DNA of 64,000 bases, from contig OY987231.1 of assembly GCA_963920705.1 (NCBI GenBank), forward strand, positions 20,933,024 to 20,997,023, in the 5' to 3' direction. The stretch's first letter is position 1. Every line of letters begins with the position of its first letter. Position numbers and translations under genes: made by a program. This document shows, piece after piece, positions 25,352 through 39,270 of the stretch. Below the pieces are notes generated by a model that saw only the letters and a program-made list of their open reading frames with translations, was not told where the DNA came from and did no database searches. The DNA is from Odiellus spinosus (taxonomy: Eukaryota > Arthropoda > Arachnida > Opiliones > Phalangiidae).

Positions 25352-28300
25352 TTAAATGAGTCTCTCTTCAGGGGGAGGCTTCATTACGTGGTTCATCTCG
25401 ACGCGAGAACCAAACATTTCTTGACGGCTGGGACTGTAAGTTCCCCTTGTGGCTCTTTTCTTCTTCGCAATTCGAAGGAATATTACTACTGCCACTATTA
25501 CACATATCACGCAGATTATTGCCAATGAGAGCCCAACAGCGAGGGCTAAAGCGTCTGTAGTACTGGGAATAATTAACTGCGAGATAAAAAAATTAAGAAG
25601 ACCATTTCTCAACAAATATCTTTCACTAAAGGGTTAGGGACTGTTAAATTTCATGTATTTATATTCTAATTATATCATAACTGAGAGTAAAATATCTCTG
25701 ATTCAGAAAAATATATTTACGATATACAGTAAAATCTTGATTAAACAAAAGAAAAAAACCTAAAAAATGTTTTGATTTCATTGATTTTTCATTGCAGAAT
25801 GCAGGTTTTTTTTTTTTCCCAAGTTTAATTTGGTGCCAATTCCAACGTGTATATATATTTTTTTTTATTAAAAGTATACTTTTTAACTTGGGGTAGATGA
25901 TTTTCAGAACACAAATGCTAATTTAATACCAACAGAGTCCCTAACCCTTTAAAAGTGAATATGCTACTTATTTTCTTTAAAAATCATGCAAACATGGGAA
26001 AATTCTTACCTTTTCTTCACAATGAGTTCCATTGAATCCAGAAGCGCATTTACAAATTGGCGAGGATGTTAAATTTGTTTCATCAGCTTGTGGCAAACAT
26101 TCTCCGTTATTCTCGCAGTTATGAGTTAAACAAGGATTTTTCACTATGCAATGTGGTGGAGCAAACTCTTCGGAGCAATTGCATTTGTAACTACCAACCA
26201 AATTGAAACAAGACGCGTTATTCTTGCAAAGATTTGAATTTAAACATTCGTCTTTATCATCCTCGCAGTTATAGCCCTGAAAACCAGTTTCGCATTGGCA
26301 TACGTAGTTTTCAAGTCCCTCTCTTTCGCATTTCCCTCCGTTTAGGCAAGGGTTTGGACGGCATCGGTTAATTTCCGTATCACAGAGGTCCCCTTCGAAG
26401 CCCGGATTGCACATACACACAAATTTACGACCGGGAACTTCGGGGGAATTAATGCAAGAACCATTAACGCAAGGGTTGCTGGAAGAGCAGTAATCGATGA
26501 TAGTTTCGCATCTTTCTCCTTCGTATCCATCCCTACATTCACACTTGAACTACGGGAAGACAATGAAACTAAATCTTTTAAAATATTATGTAAATAAAAC
26601 TAGATCTTACCTCTTTGTTATCTTGTCTAAGACTTGGTACGCAGGTAGCCCCATTCTGACACGGTCTATTTTCACATTTTTCCACTTTCTTTAAAATATA
26701 TACGTAATTTTATTTTATAAAGTCATTGGTTAGAAGATTTCCACATAATTAGAGTTTGTCTGGTAAAGCTATTACTAAAAACTATCGGCTACTTAAAAAA
26801 AAGGTCACTGGTTATAACGAAAAGTTATGATTAAAGTAAATTTCGATATTACTAACGTCCGTCTACTAAAACTAGGCCTATATCTAACTGGATATAACAA
26901 AATATGAATCAAAAAGTTACGTTAGAAGTAATATTTCTAACTAAACCTCAGTATTTTTTTTTTGTTATAAGCCATTTTTAAATATAATGATGTTTACTGT
27001 AATTAAGTTAAGCTAAATCATTAGAATTAATCTATAATTACGGACCTCACTATTTCCAAAAATTAAGATAATTTCATTGATCATCGAAAAAGTAAACTTT
27101 TAAAGACTTACCAGTTGCGTACAATTGAAACCAGTATATTCTTCAGTACATTCGCAAGTGTAAGTACCAATTGAATGAGTACATTTTCCACCATTCTGAC
27201 ACGGTAGCTCCTTACACAAATTTACCTCTTCGCTACAACTGTAAATAGAAATGATGAAATTTAGGCTCATATCGAAAATAATCAAAAAATCAAGTAAAAC
27301 AACGGCGAAACCTACAGTGACCCAGTATAAAATTGTTCGCAGTTGCACGAAAAACTACCAAAGATATTTTCGCAAGAGCCGTGTTCGCACGGATTATCCA
27401 AACATTCGTCAGTATCTTTGTTACAAAATTGACCAGAATATTGATGAGGGCACTCGCATCCAAAATCTGTTGTAGCATTTCGACATTCTCCATTGTGTTC
27501 ACATAATTCATCCCAACAAACGACACACCCAATATGTAAGCCTTCCGAACTGGAAACTAAATCGAAATGATTGGGCGACTCGTCGTTTTGCAAGGCATCT
27601 CTCGTAAAGAATGGCAATAAGACTTCTCCGATACGAATATCATCCAAGCATCCTGAAATATATAAGGGAATTTTAGTTTTTAGGATCAATTTACAATCAT
27701 CTCTTTCTCGTCTTTCATTATTATTATTATTTTGCAATTTTTTAAGATAGATATGCCCCTATGATTCTTTTTACAATTAGTAGTTAGTTTTCTTACGGTT
27801 CAATGACGTTATTAGGAAATGCCATTTTACGTTTAAAAGCGAATAAATATCTGACGTTTCTAGCCTATGTTCTAGAATCTCGCGGGATTGGCTCTTGACT
27901 CTGATTGGTCCTTCGGTAACTTAATTAGATCGTCAAAATTATTTTTTAAAAATGTGAAATCAGGGAAAATGGTATTTGGATTGTCAAACATTCACGTAAT
28001 AACCTTTCTTTAAATTTTAAATCTGATCTTGGAGCTACAGCTCTATTCCAGTTCTATCTTCGTATAATAGGTTAATGTAGTTTTACCTCTATAAAAGCCA
28101 TCAGGTTTTGTGTTTCCTCCAACGTAAAAATCAGCATCTTCCACAATTTCCAAAAATGATACGACGCTAGTGTATTCGGCCAAGGTGTCAGAATCATCCA
28201 TCACGGCTTTTAGAGTAGTTTCATTCAAGAAGATAGTGACATTGTGCCAATCTCCATCCGTTACATTAGTACCGACGAGTAAATTTCCAATATTTTCATT

Positions 28301-31300
28301 GTATCCAAATTTCCACTGAATTATGACAGAGTCGTTTATCGTTATGGTCAGATGGTTAGGATTAAATCCATTTGTGACAATATGTAACAAAGTTCCACCG
28401 GGGGTTTGAGTACGGAATCTTAAACTAATACAGTTACTCGTAACGTTGCTCAAAAAACTGGATTTGTACTTGAGTAGGGAATCTCCTTTTAGAGCGGCAT
28501 CGGTCAAACCTAGGTCAGGAAATTATAGAATTAAATATTGAAAATCTTAAGACAAAAAACTTACATTCGTATCCGATTGGAAGATTACGGCAAACTGAAT
28601 TTACTGGACACTGATGAATGAAGCACGGTTCTTTCTCTGAACAGTTTGTGCCGCGATATCCTTCGGAGCATTTACACCTATAGGGTTATATCTTTATTTC
28701 AATATTTTGTTCGTATATTAAAAATTTGAGGTTATCTTACGAAAAAGAGTTCCAGGTATCAATACAGGTTCCACCATTAGTGCATGGGCTAGAGGGGCAA
28801 GGATTATCACTTAGAACACCTTCGGAAACGCTATTAGTTTCGACAGGGGAAGGAAATACTTCGGGAGCTTTATCATCCAAGCTGTAAGAACTTGGGCTTG
28901 GATACATATCTATTAGCATGTCATTTATCTATAATAAAAAATAAAATTAATAAAACCCGCGTTCTAAAGAGTATACTTCAGGGCTTCCAGCAAAATCCGA
29001 AAAGTAAAAAAGGGGAAATGGGAACTCTGCAATATAGCAAAAGGGTAAAAAAAAAAAGAACCAAATAGGGACCAATTTTCAATGAAAATGTGATGTCTAG
29101 TACAACTCTTAGGACAGCTTCGTGGAGACAACCCTGGATAATTCTAGAGACCAGACGGAAGCCCTGGTATTGACATAAAATAAGAGTTATTTACTCTAAA
29201 ATCTTGAATTATTCCTTTAAAGAATGTAATATTTTCCCAGCTATGAGTATTATAAACTCCGGTGTTAATTTTGGTTCCCAAATCTATTTGTCGTTTTGAT
29301 CTTGATTCGCTGGAATGTTTGGGTAATCCACCGATAAATATCACATCCGTTTTAAGTGGGTTTTCAGGAATGCTTTCGTGATTGGTTGTTTCATTAATAC
29401 TGAGAGATAATAGAGTAGAATTGCGAAAAACTTTAACAAAGTGATAATCCCCATTGTTCAATTTCTTCTCCATCATTATAATTTCAATTGTTCCATTTGG
29501 ACTGCCAGTGGCCACTTTCAAAAATCCATTTTCCAAAAAGACGGCTACAAAGGCGGTATTAGAATACGATTGACTTTCAGAGCCATATTGGTCTTGATCT
29601 CCAAACAGGTTAGGTCCAAGATAAAAGATAAAGCCATCAGCTTGCCTCGTTCTTAAAAATAACGTCACGTTTGTGGAACGCGTTAAACCAGGCTTTTCCA
29701 TCTCAGGTACCTCGACTTTAGCCCAGCTCTGGACATTTTGGTAACCAAAAGTGGCTGGCGTAACGGAATACTGGCAAATTGAACCGTAGTAAGGTCTTGG
29801 ACATAAACAACTGTATGAAAACCAATAGTCTTTACAATATCCAATTTTAGAACAAGTATCTTCTAAGCATTGCTCTTTGCGGTCGCATCCAATTGCTGTC
29901 CCTTTAAGAGTCGAATTGCGAGGAATGATCAATTGATCATTTAAATATATTTCTCGCATGCAACCAATAAAAGTTTGATGATGGGCGAAACTACTTGGCA
30001 GTAATCCTCCTCCAAAGGTTGTTATGTTAAGATTACCAATATTTTCGCTGCTAACCGCGTCAGTTTGAATCCAATTTGAAACGCTGAGATTGGCGCTGTT
30101 GGGTGTAATATTAATACTGACATCTTTCCACAGTCCATCATTGCGAGATGGTGCCCTTTCGTCTTCTTTAATCTTCTTTAGGATTCCATAATTTTGAATA
30201 CCAAGGTTAATGGAACCATCTTGCAGATACAGGATAATAAATAAGTTATTGTACGTATCCGAAGAGTGAACTAAAACTCCCTCACTCAGAGTTGTTCTAA
30301 ACTGAAATCGAAGACTGTAGGTGTAAAAGTAGCTATTGGTTTTGTAAGCATGCGCTACTTCCATCGAGGAACTGTTTTTAAAAGAAACTATTGTAATAAG
30401 TTCACAAGTTCGGCCTGCGAATCCAACTGGGCAGTCGCATCTAAATTGATGCTCTTGGTTTTTATCCAAAAAAGGAACGCATTCCCCATTGTTTTCGCAA
30501 GGATTGTTTCTACATCCGAGCAATTCTATTTGGCAATTTTTTCCACCAAATCCAAAATGACATTTGCAAGAATAATCAGCGATCAAGTCTACGCATGTAG
30601 CATTGTTTTGACAAGGATGAAATCTTTCGCATTCATTGATGTCAATGGAACAATCCTTGGCTTCAAAACCAAGTATACACTCACAATGGTAACTATTTAT
30701 ACCGTCGATGCAAGTTCCATTGACACAATCGTGGTTTTCACAATCATCTATATTGTTTTCACAATTATCTCCAGAGAATCCAAGCTGGCATTCACAGAAA
30801 TATCCCGAAGCGTCTTTATAAGAGAAAGAGGGGAATCTCCCTAAATAGTTAACTTCGTACAAAGACGAATTTGATTTTTGAAAACAAGTTGCTCCATTTT
30901 GACAAGGATTGGATTCACATTCGTTAATGTCAATTTCACAATTAACGCCTTTATATCCTTCGAAACAATGGCAAGTATAGTTTTTAACTTGATCTTCGCA
31001 GCTTCCCCCATTAACGCAGGGATCGGAGAAGCAGTCGTCAATATTCTTTTCGCAAAACACTCCGGAGAAACCAGAATCTCCACAATCACAATGAAAACTA
31101 TTCACCAGATCAACACACATTGCCCCTTCAACGTTGAAACAGGGACTAGACTCGCATTCGTTAATATCAGTCTCACACCTCGTGCCATTGTAACCTACGA
31201 TAATAATAATGTTTATTTAACGAGGGGAGAAAGTGACAATCACTTATTGTGCTCCGTATCAGTTTCAGAAATACAAAGTAAAAACTAAAATAAAAAAAAT

Positions 31301-34300
31301 ACCTGGTAGACAGGAGCACGTATATTGATTAATACTATCGTAGCAAGTGGCCCCATTAATGCAGGGCGAAGAAGCACATTCATCAATATCAATTTCACAT
31401 TCCTTTCCAGAAAATCCAGGAGAGCAGAGGCAATTGTAGTCATTGACAAGATTTTGACAGGTTCCATTATTATGGCACGGGTTAGAAAGGCATTCGTTGA
31501 ATTCAACGTTACAATTGTGACCAGTGTATCCAGGTTGGCAGTAACATTTGTAGGAACCGTTAGAATTTTGACATATACCAAAGACGCAAGGTGAAGGGTC
31601 ACAAAGATTTAAATCAGTATCGCAGTGTTTTCCAGTAAAACCTGGTGGGCAAAGGCAAGTATAAGTTCCAGCTCCATTCAGACAGTTTCCTCGGACACAA
31701 GGTTGGCTAGCGCATGAATCTACGATGATGGAACAATCACTCCCGGCGAAGCCATCAGGGCAACTAAGAAGATTTAAGATATATCATGGGAAATATAATC
31801 ATAATAATAATAATAAAAAAAGGTTCGTACAAGATTTAAAAATTGAATTTCACTGATATTTTAAGACTACTTTTGTTAAATTTCCCTGTGTTTATTTTTA
31901 CATTATAATTTATAAATAATTTTACAAATATAGAGCTGAAAATAAACAAGATTAGGAGTTTTTTGACTCTCCATATAATTCCAAATTTTCTGTTTCCCAT
32001 GTTTGTACGAACCTTGGCAAGTTTTTTAGAATAAGAAATAAATGGGTATCAATACCTGCATTGATGACCATTAACTAAGTCACGACAGACTTGGTAAGTT
32101 GGGCAAGTTATACCAACGCAATCATCAATGTTTTCCTCACAGTTGGCACCATCAAAACCGCGGGGGCAAATGCAAATATAACCTGACAGCATACGTCTCT
32201 CGCAAGTACCTCCATTTAAACAGGGCAGCGATTCGCAAGCAGAAATTGGACTTTCACAGCGTTCGCCTTAAAGCGTAAGACGTATTAAAAATTTTCTCAA
32301 TTAGGACTAAACAATGACGCGTTAAAGGTAAATAATTACAATCCCCAAATATTAAATCAAAATTAAACCCATTCAAGAAAATTATTAAAGGACGAGTCTT
32401 ATTAAAATGAGATTTTTGGTAATGAAGAGATTCTAGATCTCAATGAGAGCTTCTAGGGTGATAGAATCCTATCAAACTGAGCTGTTGGTCTCAAACTATT
32501 GCTCTTGAGGAGTTCTATTTCAATTCCTTGCAAAACCACAAATGTGAATTTAAATAAGACGTGTTCTTTAGACAAATCAGGTAAGAGATATAATTCTAAA
32601 CTACAATCATTACATTCAACTAAAATTCAAAGCTTTTACCCGTAATTATATCTACTTATCTGTTAATAATTCTTACCAGTATATCCAACATCGCAGACAC
32701 ATCTATGATTAGAACAAACACCATGCAAACACGGTTTGGACTGACAATCTTCTAAACGAGACGCGCGCACGCTACGAGCATCGCAGTCACGGCCGGTCCA
32801 GCCGGGCAAGCAATCACAGATGTAAGAATGATTGTTCTGAGTAAAATTAAACGCTCAAAAAAATCAAAATAAAACCCAGACCAAAAAAAAAACCTCAACA
32901 GAATAAAAAAAAGACAACTCTAAAACAGAACTACAAATAAATTAAAACATGCAAATATTACTCACCAAACTTCTACAAGATCTTTTGTTTAAACATGGAT
33001 TAGAAGCGCAAGCATTCGCGTCGCATGGGGAACAGCTAATTTAAAATTAATCAGTATTAATCTAATCTTCTAGTACTTAAAACTCTTGTTGGCCGATATT
33101 GTAATTTAAATGATCTGATACCGATATCCAAAGTTTAAAAGATAATGATATTTTAACCAATGTGAATTCAACTTGAGGAAAAAGGTCGTAATTTTAAAGC
33201 GTAAATTTGGATTTTAAATTTTAAAATTGGGTTTTCTCTAATATCTTTAGAATTAATAGACTTAAATTAATAAAAATTCATGTTATAGACGAAAAAGAGG
33301 TGCTGAATACGAATACTGAAATATCAGTTTCTTACGCTTATATATTCGTAGAAAAATAATGGTTGAAATTTAAAATTAGGCCCTTTTTCCTCAAGTCGAA
33401 TTATTTAAGAAATAAAACCAATATTGAATAGCCGTCACTCACTGGGTAGAGTTTTGGCACAAAATCAAGTTGGTAAAGACCCGTGCCCTCCAAATATCAG
33501 TATCAGTAAATATGGGTATTAGAAGTCGATAAAGAATGGTAAAACCCTAATATCGGTACCAACACTGTTCCAGTATCAGTTTTAGCCCAACACTACTTAA
33601 ATCCTTGGTATTTAGGACTTACCTTCCTGTTTCGTTGCATTGAATTACGCATCTCGCTTCGCATAAATGTCCAGTAAAACCCGCGGCACATATACAAGTT
33701 GTACTGTTTTTTCCATCCTCAGTTAAACAAGTTCCTCCGTTGAAACAGGATGAAGTGTGACAGATTGGGCTGGGAGATTCGATAATGCGACTCAAGAGTG
33801 GAGAGCAATTGGGAGGATTTCCAGTGAAACCTTGGTCGCATTCGCAAATAAATCTATTGATTCCATCGATGCAATGAGAGTTAGGGGGACACATGGCGAT
33901 GGCGCAATCATCTACGTTAGTTTCGCAAGAATATCCTTCAAAACCTGCAACGCAATGGCAATTATTAAGGAGACTTTCAACAGACTAAAAAAAAAGACAA
34001 ACCGAGAGGACATCTACAGTCGTATCCGTTGTTTCTAGCGATGCACGTTCCTCCATTGTGACACGGGTGCGACGAACAATCATCTACAGGTACGTCGCAA
34101 TCTTTACCACCTTTGCCAGGTGGGCAAATACAAACGTAACTTCCATAATTATCGAAGCATGTACTGCCTGAACTGCATGGGTTTTGTTCTAAGCATTCGT
34201 TAATGTTTTCTTCGCAGTTTGAGCCTTTGTAACCTTAAAAATGATTTCGATAAAAAATTAATTCAGTTTAAAAAAATTCACTTGAGACAATTACTTCAAT

Positions 34301-35941
34301 AATAATACTAACCAGTATCTCTGCAAACGCAAAAGTAGCTTCCAATTTCATCAATACACGTCCCATTGTTCCAACAAGGATTTGACTCGCATTCGTTAAT
34401 ATTTAATGAACAATTATCTCCAGCAAAACCTACAAATTAAATTTTTAAGGGGCATGAATGTAAAGGAGAGTGACTTAATGATTGTAATATCTTTTACCAG
34501 GAGGGCAGATGCATCTGATAGAGTTTCCATGCGCAATGCAGGTGCCTCCGTTACAAGTATTTTGTTCACAAAGGCTTCCATTGGTCGGCGTCTCGCAATA
34601 ATGCCCTGCAAAGTTTGGTCTACACACGCAGAATGTTGAATTACCAATACTATCTTCCACACATTCTCCATTATTCTCGCATAAGTTGAATTCAGGCCTC
34701 GAGCAGAGTGCTCCTTAATTCGTATAAGAAATAGATTATTAAAATTTACTATGACAGAAGATTCCACCATCTATACCTTCATCCACATCACATTTTTCTC
34801 CACTGAACCTCGCTGTACATTGACATTTAAAGCCAATAGATGTTGACACGCAAGTACTGGACCCATGGCAAGGTTGAGTAAAGCATGCATCAGCTTCATA
34901 TCCATCTTAAGTACGAAAAATCATATATTTTATAAAAACATACAAATATTTAGTCAGGGTTTGTACAAAATTTTCAAAGAGAGTTTCTCTGACTTTTCCA
35001 AGTTTTCCCTGACCATTTCTAATTCATTTCCATGACCAATGGTCAATAGTTTGCTCAGGCAAATATTTTCAGCGCAAAATAATAATTTATTTCAATCAAA
35101 AGGTCCACCTATCATTAACATTTCCTTGATCTGTTGAAATGTTTTACAGAATTTCCCTGACCTTTTTTTTTGTTAGTTTTTATAATTTTTAGATTATTTG
35201 ACTTTCCCAGGTAGTGTACGAACTCTGTTAGAACATGTAGTTGCAGAACATATAATACTCACCACAGCTCCTAGAATTTGGCAGAGGGCAACTGCCCCAC
35301 GTGACATCTGATGACATAACTCTAGTGTCATTAAGAACTATGGAAGAACCTTCCAATACACATCCAGTATAATTTTTTCCAATATATAGATTTGGATAGT
35401 CGTTGTTTAAATTAATGAATAACAAATTAGTCCTCGTTGTAGAATTTGACACAGTTTGGGAACTTAGTTGATCAATTTTAAGTAGGACGGAACCAGAAAT
35501 CTCTCTCAATTCCACATTATGCCATACATTGTTTTTCAAGTTTGAGGAGGAATATTCGAGCGTATCCTCCAAGCCATCTACCTTCCATTTCAACTTAAGA
35601 CGGCCAGAATCAGCCAGCTCTATCTTTAAATAATCACCATTTTTGCCTTCTTTCGATAAAAGTTCGCCGAAGGAACAAGTACGAAAACTAAAAGTTATTG
35701 GGTTGTTAAGAGAAATAGAGTTTGGTAGCAAGGCGTACGAATACGGTCCTTTAAAATATCCTTCTCTGGACGGTCTTTCTTGGGTTAAAACATGATTCAT
35801 AAGGAATAAGGCGGTACATAAAACTGAAAGTTTTACGATAACGAATATTAGACACCCATCAACAAAACCATCTAAAATGACTCAAAGATACTTACAATAA
35901 TAAATAAAACTATGCTTTGTACAGGATTGTGACTGCATCAT
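25352..35941 (-). CDS. crb: Crumbs, apical polarity transmembrane protein
   Basis: Exons, 5' to 3' on minus: 35896-35941, 35263-35823, 34777-34905, 34498-34713, 34313-34429, 34003-34233, 33623-33944, 32966-33035, 32677-32836, 32056-32266, 31303-31763, 29195-31194, 28741-28928, 28565-28677, 28087-28509, 27322-27652, 27112-27238, 26611-26688, 26010-26549, 25352-25576. They sum to 6,549 nt, or 2,182 aa, close to the fly protein. Order: signal peptide; a laminin-G-like domain in exon 2; about 20 EGF repeats; laminin-G domains in exon 12 (two, with one EGF between) and exon 15; further EGF repeats; a membrane span near 2117-2142; and a 40-residue tail with the juxtamembrane FERM-binding motif ([10 protein letters not shown]) and the terminal PDZ ligand ERLI. 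Crumbs sets apical identity with Stardust/PATJ and links to Hippo signalling. Phase-1 introns predominate, as is usual for EGF exons. Confidence 0.97.
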
Positions 35942-36615
35942 CGTTAAAGGTGAAGATAGACACATGCCTATTGTCTATGAACAAACTCCAATAGGAGTGG
36001 TATTTGTAAAATGTCAAGATAAAAATGAGCAACTCATTTACGTCCAGCTGCTTAATCCTTTAATCTTTCAAAAAATTTCTATTTAAACTGTATCTGTCAC
36101 CATTCCATTCAGTCCTTGTATTGTCAATACTAAGCCTAGGCTTTCATAGTAACTTGCTTCCTTGTTCTTTTGCTGGCTTGGCTTCCCAACTCCAAGTTCC
36201 TCCTTTCACTTTCAGAATTTAGCCCCAAGGGGGTGTTTTGGCAAGTCCTAGTTTTCAACACATTTTTTGGGTTAATCACCTAAAGTTGGTACTTAAAAAA
36301 AACAATATTCATTTCAACGACCCTAAATTACACTAATTAATTGTATAAAACTAATATATAAATGATAGTTAAGCGCAAAAATAAATAAATTTAAAAGTAC
36401 GATGAAGATTACACCCACTCCCACGGGCCACGGTTCGCCAATCACAGACTACCTGATTTAAAGAGGTCTACTAAAACGCACATCATCATTTTTAGGCTCT
36501 TAGATCACTTTTTAAAAAATTTATAACTAGATGGTGCTCATATAGAATCGTCTGCTACATAATACAGCCTTAAAATATATTCTAAACCAAAAGCTTATTA
36601 TTTAAAATTATAACT
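35942..36615. promoter_or_regulatory. Divergent spacer between crumbs and MRRF
   Basis: 674 bp between the two opposed start codons, so it must hold the proximal promoter and leader of both genes unless non-coding first exons lie further away. No clear TATA box was assigned. Confidence 0.5.
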
Positions 36616-38626
36616 ATGAATAAACATATAAAATTTTGTTACAACACATACTGGAAACTAATCCAGTTGAGAACATTACATAGTTCCGTAACAACCCGAA
36701 CTTTAAATTGTATTATTTCAAATAAAATCCAACCAGTCTCAAAACACTTAATAAATGTTGAATGGATTCACCTCTCTGCTTCACATGAAGCTAAAAAGGC
36801 CATAGTTAAGGAATCTAAAGGTACCTTTTAAATTTCATTTTTCTGGTATATTTCAATCATCGCATTATTGCACCTGTAGGAAAATCCAAACCAAAAGTGC
36901 AACTAACGGAAGAAGAAATATTGGAAGTCATAAGGGTGGATGTTCTTCGAAATCAACTAGATCAAGCGTTAAATAAATTGAAAGAAAACTATTCGCAGCA
37001 TCTTTCAACTAGATTAGCTACTGGTACTTCCAAACAGAATACATAACGCATTAACTACGAACCAAATTTCAAGTATAGCAATTTAGGTAGCATTGAAAAC
37101 ATAATGGTTCCTGTTGAAGGAGATGAATATCCTCTTAACGAACTGGCCCAAATTTTGAAGAAAAATCCGCAGCTCCTTGTTATTAACATGATTAATTTTC
37201 CCGAAGTTAGTTACTGATTGATTAGTGAAAGGAAACAAACAATTTATTGTACAATTTTTGTAGGCCATCAAACCAGCCATGCAAGCCATTCAGTCATCGG
37301 GGATAAATGTTAGCCTCCAACAAGATGGAACCATGATTTATGTCAACCTTCCTAAGTATTGTCAATAATTAAGTTAATTCTTATAAGGGGTATGTAACAA
37401 CATTTTATATTGCAGAGTAACTAGAGAGTTTCGAGAGATCCAAGCCAAGAAAGCCAAAGCCATGTTAAATCAAGCCAAGGATGACATGAGAAACATCCAA
37501 AACCGTTTTATTAAAGATGCGAGGAATAAGAAAGATTCATTTTCTGAAGATCTAATTTTTAACATTCAAGAAAACGTAAATCAATTTAAAAACAAAATGG
37601 TTTCTACATAGTTCTTGATTGATATGATAGAAGAAAGTTTCTTCTGGATAAGACTCCAGAATTTTAATATTGTAGCAGAGCGTTGTTCCAATCTCCAGAT
37701 CTTTAGTGTGGTAGAACAGTGTTGTTCCCATCTCCATATCTTTAATATGTAGCAGAGTGTTGTTCCAATTTCCACATTTTTTATATTTTAGCAGAACGTT
37801 GTTCCAATCTCCAGATATTTAATATGGTAGCAGAGCGTTGTTCCAATTTCCAGATCTTTAATATTGTATAGCAGAGCGTTGTTACAATTTCTGGATCTTT
37901 AATATGGTAGAACAGTGTTGTTCTCATCTTCAGATCTTTAATATGGTAGCAGAACGTTGTTCCAATCTCCAGATATTTAATATGGTAGAAATGTTATGCT
38001 AATCTCCAAATCTTTAATATGGTAGCAGAGCGTTGTTCCAATTTCCATATATTTAATATGATTGTAAAGCATTGTTCAAATCTCCAGATATTTGGTAGAA
38101 ATGTTATGCTAATCTCCAGATCTTTAATATGGTAGCAGAGCGGTGTTCCAATTTCCATATGTTTAATATGGTAGGAAAGCGTTGTTTCAATCTCCACATT
38201 TTTAATATGGTAGCAGGGCGTTGTTCCAATCTCCAGATCTTTAATATGGTAGCAGAGCGTTCTTCCAATCTCCAGATCTCTAAAATGGTAGCGAAGTGTT
38301 GTTCAAATCCCCAGATCTTTTATATTGTGCAGAGTGTTGTTCCAATCTCCAGATCTTTAATATATGGTAGTAGAGTGTCGTTGTACGAAAAAAAGCTTGT
38401 GTGCTAAAAATATTATATATTTATTTCGTAAAATCAAAAGATTCAAGAACCCATGTTTTAAAAGTAGCAAATCCTTCAGATACTCGAGCAATACAAACCA
38501 AACTGAAGTTTATATTAGAAATAAGTTTTTTTTTTTTTTTTGCAGATTAAATTCATGGTTGACGTACACGTGCTAGAGGGAGAAAAGCTATTGAAGTCTA
38601 AAGAAAAAGAATTACTGGGAGAATAA
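36616..38626 (+). CDS. MRRF: Mitochondrial ribosome recycling factor
   Basis: Exons: 36,616-36,820, 36,880-37,023, 37,087-37,205, 37,264-37,355, 37,416-37,599 and 38,546-38,626, all in frame, giving 274 aa (human MRRF is about 262). The first about 60 residues are basic with few acids, fitting a mitochondrial presequence. The body follows the RRF fold: first long helix (VIRVDVLRNQLDQALNKLKE), the small beta domain (SIENIMVPV, QLLVINMINFPE, GTMIYVNLPKVTREFRE), then the last helices (KAKAMLNQAKDD) and a C-terminus ending KEKELLGE, like the KTKELLG end of the human protein. The factor splits post-termination mitoribosomes together with EF-G2mt. The last intron contains a 39-bp minisatellite. Reading past exon 5 without splicing would end after three more codons. 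Confidence 0.95.
37640..38380. repeat. 39-bp minisatellite in the last MRRF intron
   Basis: About 18-19 units of roughly 39 bp, consensus TTTAATATGGTAGCAGAGCG then TTGTTCCAATCTCCAGATC. Neighbouring copies differ by point changes and small indels. It fills most of the 946-bp intron. Overlapping open frames on both strands are repeat artefacts. Confidence 0.93.
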
Positions 38627-38700
38627 CCATAGTTTGCGCATTTAAAATCTGTCAAAATATTACTGTACCTAACTTTTATAAAGTTAAAAATTTAGATGAT

Positions 38701-38706
38701 AATAAA
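38701..38706 (+). promoter_or_regulatory. Likely MRRF poly(A) signal
   Basis: AATAAA 75 nt after the proposed MRRF stop codon. Assigned on position and consensus only. Confidence 0.5.
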
Positions 38707-39270
38707 AATAAAACTTTACGCAAATAGAAATATTTTATGAAAAAAATTTAATTCACTCAAATATAAATACTTCATACACCTGTACATCAAAATACTATCA
38801 AACGGATAGTTTTTCGTAACTTCCAAAATGAAGGAAGGTGCCTCGTTCAACAGGCAAAGAATGTCAAAGATTATGGTAGATCAGTAATTGGATTTATAAA
38901 ACCAACCATCATCTTTTCTTGGATTTCCGTCATTCGCTAACGTGAAAGAAAGCGAGCAAACAAAAAATGAAGGATTTTGTAGAACTAGGGATAGGGGATG
39001 TTGATGGATAACCAAAAAGGTTTCTGCAAGTAAATGGAAATTGAAACCCATTTTAAAAAGATTCTCAAAACAGTAGTCAAAATTTAAGAAAATTCAATCT
39101 CCATAAGTTTATCACGCAGTTGTAAAAGACTTATCATTTCTCAAAACTTAAAAACTGGGAAAATAATTTGAAAATGGGTTAAAGAAACGCAAGACCATCT
39201 CGACTTAATTAGGAAAAACTGTCTCTCGTTAATTATTATCAGTTCTATAAAAAATTAGGTTTGGAAATAT
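38707..39270. other. 3' flanks of MRRF and BiP
   Basis: Convergent 3' region, probably including the BiP 3' untranslated region. No other gene seen. Confidence 0.5.

Noticed and set aside
37552-38407. Several open frames downstream of MRRF exon 5
   Set aside because: They lie in the 39-bp minisatellite intron and are repeat-derived.
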